From positions 1 through 5,452 of the forward strand of contig CAJARE010000011.1 in assembly GCA_903944255.1 (NCBI GenBank): a stretch of 5,452 nt of DNA, in the 5' to 3' direction. The notes under the pieces were generated by a model. The model did not search any database and had not been told where the DNA came from. It saw nothing but the letters and a program-made list of their open reading frames with translations. Source of the DNA: an uncultured beta proteobacterium (GTDB lineage Bacteria; Pseudomonadota; Gammaproteobacteria; Burkholderiales; Burkholderiaceae). Made by a program: the position numbers and the translations under genes. Each line of letters begins with the position of its first letter. Position 1 is the first letter of the stretch. Below, one piece after another: positions 1-5,452 of this stretch.

Positions 1-828
1 AGAAGATGCAAGCCAATACTGAGAATTAATATTTACTAGACTTGCATCTACCGTCACACTAGATCCTGCGCCAGAGCGCATTAAAAGGCTATTGATATCC
101 GTCAAACTTTTAGCGGGCGAGCCAGATCGATTTTGCACAATACTATTTGCTGAAGAGCGGGTTAAGCCAGCAAAGGCAGCCATCAAGACCTCGGCTGGAG
201 CGGTATTGATATTGATGGTGGTGGGGTTCGGTAACACTGATACATAGGAACGTAATGTTTGAATCATTGCCACGCTATAACCGGGTATACCTATTAAGTC
301 GCTAACGTCATTTAATGCCATCTGCCTTTCTTGAACTATTTGAGCGGTTTGTTGTGCTAGATTGGAATTGAAGCCTAAGGCAGAAAGTAGTCGTGAATAG
401 GCAAGTACGCCATTAGCATTACTTTGGAAATTAGCATTCCAAAGATTGGTCAGGTTGAATAAACCTTGTGCGTCTGTTATTCCACCATTGACTGTCACAG
501 CTTGCAGTTCATCTGGGATGTCAACATTCTTTAAAAAATCGGCTACTTTGCTATCGCTTAAGGGAAGAGACCAAGCCTCTCCCAAATGATCGGCTTGGCT
601 TGTACGTAAATCTTGGGCTAATACGAGTCTCGCAAAATCGATCATGCCGTGTTGTAGCCATTGCGCTTGGGTTTTGTCACGAGTGGTTTCGATATTGCGA
701 ATTTGTAATTGTTGGCGCCATATCAAACTGGTGATCACAACTGCTGCGACTCCAACCACAATCAGCGCTGTCACTGTTGCAGAGCCTCTCTCTGTCTGAG
801 GTGGAAGCGGTGTATTAGGATCGATCAT
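1..828 (-). CDS. gspK: GspK, T2SS minor pseudopilin (C-terminus cut by window edge)
   Basis: GspK is the large minor pseudopilin that caps the pseudopilus together with GspI and GspJ in the inner membrane and periplasm. I translated 276 codons from the ATG at 828 without meeting a stop, so the last part lies beyond the left edge; the family is usually near 300 residues. The N-terminus has a 15-residue leader ending ERG, cut before SATVTALIVV, followed by a hydrophobic helix to about residue 36. Position +5 of the mature protein is Thr instead of the Glu found in other pseudopilins, which is typical of GspK. Family-like motifs are DAQGLFNLTNL (about residues 118-128) and INTAPAEVL (about 207-215, in the helix-hairpin-helix-like region). 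The gene begins one base after the gspJ stop, with no strong Shine-Dalgarno, so translation is probably coupled to gspJ. Identification is firm. Confidence 0.93.
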   Translation of the reverse strand, partial: MIDPNTPLPPQTERGSATVTALIVVGVAAVVITSLIWRQQLQIRNIETTRDKTQAQWLQHGMIDFARLVLAQDLRTSQADHLGEAWSLPLSDSKVADFLKNVDIPDELQAVTVNGGITDAQGLFNLTNLWNANFQSNANGVLAYSRLLSALGFNSNLAQQTAQIVQERQMALNDVSDLIGIPGYSVAMIQTLRSYVSVLPNPTTININTAPAEVLMAAFAGLTRSSANSIVQNRSGSPAKSLTDINSLLMRSGAGSSVTVDASLVNINSQYWLASS

Positions 829-829
829 T

Positions 830-1444
830 TTATAGACTCGCACCAGCTAAACACGATCTAGTAATAGGAAAAGGAAGGTTTTTCAGTCCCCAGCGTATAT
901 TGAGCCCAGCAAAAAAAGGTGTGTCCACACCTTTACCTGGTAATGGTGCATTGGTAATGACGCTGATCTGTTGGGTAATAATTTCTGGCACCTCAAGGCT
1001 GATTTTCATATCGCTTGAAGTGAGATCAGGATCTCGTATGAATGGTTGCCATATTGCCAAGGCATCTGACTTATTAGTCAGTGGGCGACTTATCCATCGT
1101 TGTAGACCCATTGGGGTCACTCCATAACCAATTACTACCCAACTGGTTTGTTTAGTCTCATTGTGCTGACGTAACCACCAGATATTCTTTGCTCCAGTAG
1201 AATACTGTGGAACATTTAATTCGGCGCTCGGTATCATTTCTTGGCAGTCGCGCTCGAATTGGCGCACTAATTGAAAATACACTGCATCTTGTTTAGCTCG
1301 TCCCTCGATATTTTCTTTGCTGCGGAGCATGGCATCCATACCTTGCCAGGCGAGGAGCCCAACAACAGCCATGATGATCATGGCTACCATCACCTCAATC
1401 AGAGTAAAGCCAGCATCAGCTGCTGTTACTGTCTTTTGCTTCAT
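830..1444 (-). CDS. gspJ: GspJ, T2SS minor pseudopilin
   Basis: GspJ is a minor pseudopilin of the tip complex (I-J-K) that starts pseudopilus assembly. The protein is 204 residues, usual for the family. It has a 12-residue leader (MKQKTVTAADAG) cut before FTLIEVMVAM, with Phe at +1 and Glu at +5, then a hydrophobic helix to about residue 32. The periplasmic part contains a WVVIGYGV segment and aromatic-rich strands consistent with the GspJ beta fold. The frame is open further upstream to an ATG at 1486, but that start would add 14 residues before a normal leader and sit 46 bases inside gspI. The ATG at 1444 overlaps the gspI TGA as ATGA and gives a standard prepilin leader, so I chose it. 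It needs processing and methylation by a prepilin peptidase (GspO/PilD), which is not in this window. Confidence 0.94.
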   Translation of the reverse strand: MKQKTVTAADAGFTLIEVMVAMIIMAVVGLLAWQGMDAMLRSKENIEGRAKQDAVYFQLVRQFERDCQEMIPSAELNVPQYSTGAKNIWWLRQHNETKQTSWVVIGYGVTPMGLQRWISRPLTNKSDALAIWQPFIRDPDLTSSDMKISLEVPEIITQQISVITNAPLPGKGVDTPFFAGLNIRWGLKNLPFPITRSCLAGASL

Positions 1445-1854
1445 AAGGCACCAGCGTTTAGGTTGGGAACGACTGTTACTAACCATGCTAGACGGGGGCC
1501 ATTGACTTGGGTGCTGTTAGCTTGATCGGCCATAAAAACAGTTATCTCTACCCGTCTAAAAGAGGGGTTAGGCGTATCGATGACCTTGCGTTGGCAAACT
1601 AATACCAAGTTGGCTTGAGGACAGCTAAAAGTGCTTGTACCTACTTCTGGCCAAACTCGATTCATCCGAATTTCATTTAAGGCATTATCGGCACTCCAGA
1701 TGGCCATCGTCCGCTGAGTTACTGCAAATTGCGTATCTGCACTCAGTGCCACAGCTCGAAGGGCTGCAATCAGCCCAATACTCAACACCATCATGCCCAC
1801 TAGAACTTCAATCAGGGCAAATCCATTCTTTTCTTGAAGCACCTTTTGATTCAT
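1441..1854 (-). CDS. gspI: GspI, T2SS minor pseudopilin
   Basis: GspI is the small minor pseudopilin that nucleates the tip complex with GspJ and GspK. The protein is 137 residues. An 11-residue leader (MNQKVLQEKNG) precedes FALIEVLVGMMVLSIG, with Phe +1 and Glu +5 and a hydrophobic helix to about residue 32. The following WSADNALNEIR stretch (about residues 48-58) resembles the conserved A-x-N-x-L-x-E-x-R region typical of GspI. Two cysteines (about 78 and 87) flank a short strand region and could pair in the periplasm. The ATG overlaps the gspH stop as ATGA, and the TGA overlaps the gspJ start in the same way. I see no Shine-Dalgarno upstream, so coupled translation is likely. Confidence 0.94.
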   Translation of the reverse strand: MNQKVLQEKNGFALIEVLVGMMVLSIGLIAALRAVALSADTQFAVTQRTMAIWSADNALNEIRMNRVWPEVGTSTFSCPQANLVLVCQRKVIDTPNPSFRRVEITVFMADQANSTQVNGPRLAWLVTVVPNLNAGAL

Positions 1855-2351
1855 GGTGAAGACCAGTTGAAGTGGCCATTGCTAGAGCGTATTAAAGTTG
1901 CTGAGCGTTTCTCTTGCTGTATTGAGGTACGCATTGCTTCGGCGACATATTCAGCACCCAAATTCAGTTGCAATGGTTCAATAATGACTGCTTTTGACCA
2001 GGCGTGGGCTTTATAGGCATCAGGAATAAAGGTGGGGGGCTGATTAGAATCTTTAGCTTGAGCCATAGGATCGGACTTGCTAAAGCGCCATCCTGATTCA
2101 TTAATCTCGGCTCGCATTGGAATACCTGTGATCTGGCTTTCATCCTGAGCAGCATTGAGTGATGCGACTAATTGATCTAAATTATTTCGCCAATTACGCT
2201 CATCATGATTTGGTATAGCCAATACAGCAACAGTTAATAAGATGGCTACAACTGTTAATACTAGCAACATCTCAATTAAAGAAAAGCCACCTTCTACAGA
2301 GGGAGCTGATAGAGAATTTACTTTCTCTTCTTTAGATACCAATATCTGCAT
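1851..2351 (-). CDS. gspH: GspH, T2SS minor pseudopilin
   Basis: GspH is the minor pseudopilin thought to link the I-J-K tip to the GspG shaft. With the ATG at 2351 the protein is 166 residues, normal for the family. It has a rather long 22-residue leader ending VEGG, cut before FSLIEMLLVLTVV (Phe +1, Glu +5), then a hydrophobic helix to about residue 45. The motif order, gene position between gspG and gspI, and a C-terminal NGHFNWS segment (as in the FxxDG-like end of GspH) support the call. The frame is open upstream to an ATG at 2456, but that would put 35 extra residues before the leader and overlap gspG by 125 bases. The ATG at 2351 overlaps the gspG end by 20 bases; a TTG at 2342 is an alternative. 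The Shine-Dalgarno is weak, so the exact start is not certain. Confidence 0.9.
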   Translation of the reverse strand: MQILVSKEEKVNSLSAPSVEGGFSLIEMLLVLTVVAILLTVAVLAIPNHDERNWRNNLDQLVASLNAAQDESQITGIPMRAEINESGWRFSKSDPMAQAKDSNQPPTFIPDAYKAHAWSKAVIIEPLQLNLGAEYVAEAMRTSIQQEKRSATLIRSSNGHFNWSSP

Positions 2352-2769
2352 CTGCACCAGTGCCGCCTGGTTTTTTATCTGCCCCGTAACTATAGATATC
2401 AATCTCACCTTTAGTTCCTGGATTGGCATATTGATAGGGATGTCCCCATGGATCATTCGGCAATGAGTCTAGATAACCACCAGTTTTCCAGTTCTGGGGA
2501 ACTGGTTCTGCGCTGGGCCTGGTAACCAGTGCATTTAGACCTTGCTCAGTGCTGGGGTAGCGACCAATATCTAAACGATACAATTTAAGTGCTTGATTAA
2601 TGGTGCCGATGTCATGTTTTGCAGCGGTAGCGCGAGCCTCATCAGGACGCCCCATGATTCGAGGAACAATCAAGGTGGCTAAGATGCCGATGATGGCAAT
2701 GACTACCATGATTTCAATCAAGGTAAAGCCTGCTTCTTTATTTCGAATATTTAATTGCATATTGAACAT
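2332..2769 (-). CDS. gspG: GspG, T2SS major pseudopilin
   Basis: GspG polymerises into the pseudopilus shaft that pushes substrates through the secretin. The protein is 145 residues and is the most clearly recognisable gene here. A 14-residue leader ends KEAG, cut before FTLIEIMVVIAIIG (Phe +1, Glu +5). Family signatures follow: VPRIMGRPDEAR after the helix, LDIGRYPSTEQGLNALV (about 69-85), LPNDPWGHPYQY, and the C-terminal loop GEIDIYSYGAD...GGTGADADIG, whose acidic residues form the calcium site in GspG homologues. The C-terminus stops right after DADIGI, whereas many homologues carry a few more residues, often including Trp. An internal ATG at 2760 would give an 11-residue leader; neither ATG has a clear Shine-Dalgarno. 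It lies 22 bases after gspC. Confidence 0.97.
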   Translation of the reverse strand: MFNMQLNIRNKEAGFTLIEIMVVIAIIGILATLIVPRIMGRPDEARATAAKHDIGTINQALKLYRLDIGRYPSTEQGLNALVTRPSAEPVPQNWKTGGYLDSLPNDPWGHPYQYANPGTKGEIDIYSYGADKKPGGTGADADIGI

Positions 2770-2791
2770 GGGCTATTTATTTCTATCAATT

Positions 2792-3382
2792 CTAGTTTCT
2801 GGATTTATTCATTTCTGAATCCCTACTTGAAGGAGTCTTTTCTTTTTTACTCTTTTGGATAGAAAAGTTCATTTCTTTTCCTTGGTATAGCAAGGTTGCT
2901 GTTTCAGGGTCTATTGCTTGTAATGCAAGTCCTCTACCCATCATTTCCCCAACAGCGATCGCGCCGGTTGGTTTGCCATCAATATCAAATAGAGCGAAGC
3001 CTTGGTAAATGCCGCCCTTATTTTTTTCAGTAACGACTACTCCGCGCAAAATAATATTGTCTGTGCCAATAGGTTTACTACCAAAAAGGGGATAGCTTGT
3101 ATTAATATTTTGGTTGGTATACAAAGTAGTACCTTTGAAATTCTTTAGTACGCTATCTGCTGGACTCGGAATTTGTAAAATATGCATCAACCAATATGCA
3201 GTAGATGCCAAAGTAAGACATATAAAAATATAGCTAAGCACTTGGCTCACCCGAATTGGTGTTACACCAGCAAGCACGATTACATTCTTTCCCAGTACAC
3301 CTTTTGATTGGCGCAGACGCCAATCAAATTGAGTTCTGGTATCGCTTAACTTACTCAGAATAAGCGCCTGTAATCGTTTCAA
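2792..3382 (-). CDS. gspC: GspC, T2SS inner-membrane connector, short form without PDZ
   Basis: GspC links the inner-membrane platform to the GspD secretin through its periplasmic homology region. The protein is 196 residues: a cytoplasmic segment of about 45 residues, one membrane helix at about 47-69, a linker, then the homology region at about 96-175 with the family-typical YPLFGSKP and an LRGVVV strand. The C-terminus is a Lys/Ser-rich tail of about 20 residues. No PDZ or coiled-coil domain follows, and the next gene begins 22 bases later, so none has been lost downstream by frameshift. The start is TTG at 3382: no in-frame ATG exists back to the stop at 3419-3421, and AAAGGA lies 8 bases upstream, an excellent ribosome binding site. 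It is the first gene of the minus-strand unit. The call rests on position and the homology-region pattern. Confidence 0.88.
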   Translation of the reverse strand: MKRLQALILSKLSDTRTQFDWRLRQSKGVLGKNVIVLAGVTPIRVSQVLSYIFICLTLASTAYWLMHILQIPSPADSVLKNFKGTTLYTNQNINTSYPLFGSKPIGTDNIILRGVVVTEKNKGGIYQGFALFDIDGKPTGAIAVGEMMGRGLALQAIDPETATLLYQGKEMNFSIQKSKKEKTPSSRDSEMNKSRN

Positions 3383-3390
3383 AATTTTTT

Positions 3391-3396
3391 TCCTTT
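3391..3396 (-). promoter_or_regulatory. Shine-Dalgarno AAAGGA for gspC
   Basis: On the minus strand AAAGGA is followed by eight A/T bases and then the TTG at 3382. This strong, well-spaced site decides the start of gspC, as no ATG is available in frame. Confidence 0.7.
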
Positions 3397-3417
3397 CCCA
3401 AGGTAGCCAGTGGCATT

Positions 3418-3446
3418 TTTATAAATCAGCTATTTCAATGGCGAAA
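3418..3446 (-). promoter_or_regulatory. Candidate promoter for the gspC-G-H-I-J-K unit
   Basis: On the minus strand a TATAAA -10 box (3423 to 3418) has five of six consensus bases. Seventeen bases upstream is a poor -35 (TTTCGC, 3446 to 3441). Transcription would begin near 3411, leaving a leader of roughly 30 bases that contains the gspC Shine-Dalgarno. An alternative uses TTGCCA (3480 to 3475, five of six bases of the -35 consensus) with an A-rich -10 near 3459-3452. Neither pair is convincing as a whole; only location and the good half-sites support them. Confidence 0.3.
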
Positions 3447-3450
3447 ACCC

Positions 3451-3518
3451 CATTTTTTAACTCTCCATCGCTATTGGCAATGGCCTTCTATAGTACTATA
3501 CAGAACATCATTTTTTAA
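3451..3518. repeat. Short direct repeats in the divergent intergenic region
   Basis: CATTTTTTAA occurs at 3451-3460 and again at 3509-3518. A second word, CAATGGC, occurs at 3436-3442 and 3478-3484, 42 bases apart (about four helical turns). They could be operator half-sites, but the first is low-complexity and the second short, so chance is a fair explanation. Confidence 0.25.
3474..3502 (+). promoter_or_regulatory. Candidate sigma-70 promoter for the gspM-N-D unit
   Basis: TTGGCA (3474-3479, five of six bases of the -35 consensus) is separated by 17 bases from TATACA (3497-3502, four of six of the -10). Transcription would begin near 3509, giving a leader of about 50 bases to the preferred GTG start of gspM. 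The -35 overlaps, on the other strand, the TTGCCA that could serve the divergent gspC unit. Confidence 0.45.
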
Positions 3519-3523
3519 AAACT

Positions 3524-3541
3524 GTCGATGATTGCATCGAC
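3524..3541 (+). promoter_or_regulatory. Perfect 7-bp stem-loop in the gspM leader
   Basis: GTCGATG (3524-3530), loop ATTG (3531-3534) and CATCGAC (3535-3541) form a perfect inverted repeat. It is downstream of the proposed transcription start and ends three bases before the AGGA ribosome binding site at 3545-3548. The TTG at 3532, the farthest upstream possible start of gspM, lies inside the loop. No T-run follows, so it is not an intrinsic terminator. It could influence translation initiation or mRNA stability, or be an operator dyad; these roles are inferred. Confidence 0.5.
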
Positions 3542-3544
3542 CTC

Positions 3545-3548
3545 AGGA
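3545..3548 (+). promoter_or_regulatory. Shine-Dalgarno AGGA deciding the gspM start
   Basis: AGGA is followed by ten bases and then GTG at 3559. Nothing comparable precedes the TTG at 3532, so this site favours the GTG as the gspM start. Confidence 0.45.
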
Positions 3549-3558
3549 CCCGATTTTT

Positions 3559-4176
3559 GTGAAGCTAACCTCCCAAAATTTAGTGAAAGTTGCTACCCGC
3601 TGGGGCCATGTCTCTTTGCCTGCTTTACGCAATTGGCTAAGAAGGGTATTGGGAGACTTTAAGAGCCCCAAAATTTCAAATAGACTACAACCTTTAATAG
3701 GGGTATTTTGTGCTTTCGCTCTAGTTTGGTTATGTTTAGATTTTTGGGTTTTACCTTACATGCGAGATTTAGAGGGTCGGACATCCTTGCGTCCTGCGCA
3801 ATGGGCTCAACTGGAAAACCTCATCAAGTTATCCAAAACAAATCAGGTACAACAAAACACCATTGAACCCATAGACGATGCTGAATTGCAAAAGATAAGA
3901 ACGATCTTACAGTCAAAACGTATTAAGCCAAATGTCTTAAGGTTGAATCTTGAAAATCCACCACGTATCGAGATTCAAGCAAGCGACGTATTATTTTCAG
4001 GTGTTGTTGATGTATTGGAAGAGTTACGGTCTACCTGGCATTTATACCCCGAGCGAGTTGAGGTGAGCTCTACACCTTCAATGTCAGTAGTTAATATTAG
4101 TGCAACATTGAGGCAATCTAGCAATCCCAATGCCACATTAAATCTCTCCGCCATCGAGAGTAGCCTTAAAAAATGA
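3559..4176 (+). CDS. gspM: GspM, T2SS inner-membrane platform protein
   Basis: GspM is a bitopic inner-membrane protein that pairs with GspL and stabilises the assembly platform. From the GTG at 3559 it has 205 residues. It has a basic cytoplasmic segment of about 44 residues, one membrane helix at about 45-65 (GVFCAFALVWLCLDFWVL), a linker rich in Gln and Lys, and a periplasmic domain at about 110-185 with alternating strands and helices (IEIQASDVLFSGVVDVLEEL, VNISATLR) that fits the ferredoxin-like fold of GspM. The frame extends to a TTG at 3532, directly after a TGA, but that codon lacks a Shine-Dalgarno and sits in a hairpin loop. There is no ATG in the N-terminal part. The cytoplasmic segment is longer than usual for GspM. 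The stop overlaps the gspN start as ATGA. GspM sequences are poorly conserved, so the call leans on topology and neighbours. Confidence 0.8.
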   Translation: MKLTSQNLVKVATRWGHVSLPALRNWLRRVLGDFKSPKISNRLQPLIGVFCAFALVWLCLDFWVLPYMRDLEGRTSLRPAQWAQLENLIKLSKTNQVQQNTIEPIDDAELQKIRTILQSKRIKPNVLRLNLENPPRIEIQASDVLFSGVVDVLEELRSTWHLYPERVEVSSTPSMSVVNISATLRQSSNPNATLNLSAIESSLKK

Positions 4177-4961
4177 AGATCACCCTAAGTTCACCTTCTG
4201 AAAAATCGCACAAAATTTTTTGGCTTGTCATATTTGCTGTTGTACTCGCTATAGTCATAAAGCAAATGCCTGCCAGCATTATGAGTAGCTTATTGGCCAA
4301 GCAATCTGCATGTCGCGTAACTATGCATCAGACTATCGGCAGCATTTGGGATGGGAGTGCTGCACTGGGATTCTCTGAGCCAAACTTAGTGGGCGGTGGC
4401 TGCCGTGAGCCAGTAGCGATTACTGAAAGATTTTCTTGGAAATCCCAATGCAGTTTGATGCAGGGTCAGTGCCAAGTCGATATTCAATTTGTTGGGCTAG
4501 ATAAACCCCTGAAGATTTATGCCTATCCAAACCAGATTAAAGTAGGAAGTGGAGAAATTGCTTTACCAGCATCCATCCTTGAAGCCTTTGGTAATCCATG
4601 GAGTACTCTTCGTCCACGTGGCCAATTATCTGCCAATTGGAGTGAGCTTAAAAAAGGCGCAGATACATCGGGGTCTATCAGAATTAATATTGCCAATTTA
4701 TCTAGCCCAATTAGTGCTGTGAAGCCACTGGGGAGCTATGAAATTAAGGCTAATCTTGCTCAGACTGGAACTTCCTTTGAGCTAGCTACTGTAGCAGGCC
4801 CTCTATTATTAAAGGGTAAAGGGACGGCGGATTCTGATGTTAGGCCGGGCTTGCATTTTGTGGGTGGGGCTTGGACTGCACCTGAGACGGAAGAATCTTT
4901 GATCGGTTTACTATCCTTGTTGGGAAGAAAAGATGGCGATACTTATCGCATGCAATATTAG
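4173..4961 (+). CDS. gspN: GspN, T2SS accessory inner-membrane protein
   Basis: GspN is an accessory T2SS component found in only some lineages, anchored in the inner membrane with a large periplasmic part; its exact role is not settled. The protein is 262 residues, usual for the family. A short cytoplasmic N-terminus is followed by one membrane helix at about 16-30 (FWLVIFAVVLAIVI), then MPASIMSSLL, a TIGSIWDGSAAL segment (about 54-65) matching the family's G-x-x-W-x-G pattern near the N-terminus, and a beta-rich remainder. Four cysteines (47, 77, 93, 100) are all in the predicted periplasmic part and all before residue 101. The ATG at 4173 overlaps the gspM stop by four bases, and gspD begins 18 bases after its TAG. 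The G-x-x-W-x-G pattern plus context make the call good. Confidence 0.85.
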   Translation: MKITLSSPSEKSHKIFWLVIFAVVLAIVIKQMPASIMSSLLAKQSACRVTMHQTIGSIWDGSAALGFSEPNLVGGGCREPVAITERFSWKSQCSLMQGQCQVDIQFVGLDKPLKIYAYPNQIKVGSGEIALPASILEAFGNPWSTLRPRGQLSANWSELKKGADTSGSIRINIANLSSPISAVKPLGSYEIKANLAQTGTSFELATVAGPLLLKGKGTADSDVRPGLHFVGGAWTAPETEESLIGLLSLLGRKDGDTYRMQY

Positions 4962-4979
4962 TAGATGAAATGAGACAGC

Positions 4980-5452
4980 ATGCCTAATTCTATAAAAGCA
5001 CCTATGAAGAAACATTATCTTTTGCAATTTCTGCTGTGCTGCCTATGTAATCAATTCATCCTCTTGCCAGGAGTGATGGCACAAAATCTGACCAACTCAA
5101 ATTCTGGAGCTGCAGTTGAGCAAGCTACTGTCTCACTGTCTTTTAATAATGCTGATATTGATTCAGTAGCGAGCGTAGTTGCAAAGGCAACTGGACAAAC
5201 CATTTTGGTTGATCCACAAGTCAAAGGTACTATTACCCTGATTACGAATAAACCAGTAACTAAGACAAAGGCGCTGGATTCTTTATCAACTGCCTTGCGC
5301 ACGGCAGGCTTTGCTTTAGTAGAAACCTCCGGTATGTATCGGGTGGTTACCCAAGCTGATGCCAAGCTGGTAAGCACCTCTGTTACGACTGGAAAAGGTA
5401 AGCAAGAGGGCGATCAAATTATTACCCGTGTGTTTAAGCTGAACTATGAGTC
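4980..5452 (+). CDS. gspD: GspD, T2SS outer-membrane secretin (N-terminal part only)
   Basis: GspD forms the multimeric outer-membrane channel of the T2SS. Only 157 codons are present; the family is usually 650-800 residues, so most lies beyond the right edge. The signal peptide is basic (KAPMKKH) with a hydrophobic core containing CCLC at about 20-23 and a likely signal peptidase I site VMA|QN after residue 34. After a short Ser/Asn linker comes the N0 domain (about 48-128): VSLSFNNADIDSVASVVAKA, then TGQTILVDPQVKGTITL and ALRTAGFALVE. The window ends at the beginning of N1 (ITRVFKLNYES). I chose the ATG at 4980, which has a modest GAGA upstream; the ATG at 5004 would leave a neat 26-residue signal peptide but lacks a Shine-Dalgarno. 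Co-transcription with gspM and gspN is likely. Confidence 0.95.
   Translation, partial: MPNSIKAPMKKHYLLQFLLCCLCNQFILLPGVMAQNLTNSNSGAAVEQATVSLSFNNADIDSVASVVAKATGQTILVDPQVKGTITLITNKPVTKTKALDSLSTALRTAGFALVETSGMYRVVTQADAKLVSTSVTTGKGKQEGDQIITRVFKLNYE

Noticed and set aside
689..828. Missing Glu +5 in GspK as a defect
   Set aside because: Absence of Glu at +5 is normal for GspK, which caps the pseudopilus, so it supports the assignment.
2600..2818. Plus-strand open frame opposite the start of gspG
   Set aside because: It is antisense to the highly conserved pseudopilin helix and its translation is a low-complexity Met/Ile/Ala-rich shadow; the same applies to the other plus-strand frames between 900 and 2466.
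3528..3651. ATG at 3528 as the start of gspM or of a small separate gene
   Set aside because: It is in a different frame from gspM and reads about 40 codons to a stop without a recognisable pattern; making it gspM would need a frameshift for which there is no other sign.
4980..5081. GspD as a lipoprotein because of the cysteines in the signal peptide
   Set aside because: The cysteines sit inside the hydrophobic core, not at a proper lipobox end, and a better signal peptidase I site (VMA|QN) follows.
5051..5377. Open frame of 108 codons on the minus strand
   Set aside because: It lies wholly opposite the well-supported N-terminal part of gspD and shows no domain pattern.

Overview
The window carries part of a type II secretion system (T2SS, Gsp) locus. 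It holds nine gsp genes in two head-to-head groups. Seven are complete (gspC, G, H, I, J, M, N) and two run off the edges (gspK at the left, gspD at the right). The DNA is moderately AT-rich, coding is dense, and genes commonly overlap as ATGA. The presence of gspN and the style of the protein sequences suggest a low-GC betaproteobacterium, possibly a Burkholderiales such as Polynucleobacter. That placement is an inference; no rRNA or other marker gene is present to confirm it.

Minus strand, read from the centre leftwards: gspC (inner-membrane connector), gspG (major pseudopilin), then the minor pseudopilins gspH, gspI, gspJ and gspK. gspK continues past base 1. Spacing is 22 nt for C/G, a 20-nt overlap for G/H, ATGA overlaps for H/I and I/J, and a single base for J/K. 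This is one polycistronic unit with likely translational coupling. gspL, if conserved, would be expected next, off the left edge.

Centre, about 3383-3558: a short AT-rich divergent control region. It holds a good plus-strand promoter candidate, a weaker minus-strand one, a strong Shine-Dalgarno for gspC, and a perfect 7-bp hairpin just before the gspM ribosome binding site. Both divergent lead genes appear to use non-ATG start codons.

Plus strand, read rightwards: gspM (platform protein), gspN (accessory inner-membrane protein) and the start of gspD (outer-membrane secretin: signal peptide and N0 domain). gspE and gspF are presumably further right.

Together these genes supply the pseudopilus (G major; H, I, J, K tip), two inner-membrane platform parts (C, M), the accessory N and the outer-membrane channel (D). 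The system moves folded periplasmic proteins across the outer membrane. I see no undescribed system here. The points worth attention are the split of the operon that puts gspM on the opposite strand from gspK, the compact divergent control region with its hairpin, and a short GspC lacking a PDZ domain. I found no RNA genes, insertion sequences or CRISPR arrays. The only non-coding stretch longer than about 30 bases is the central one.
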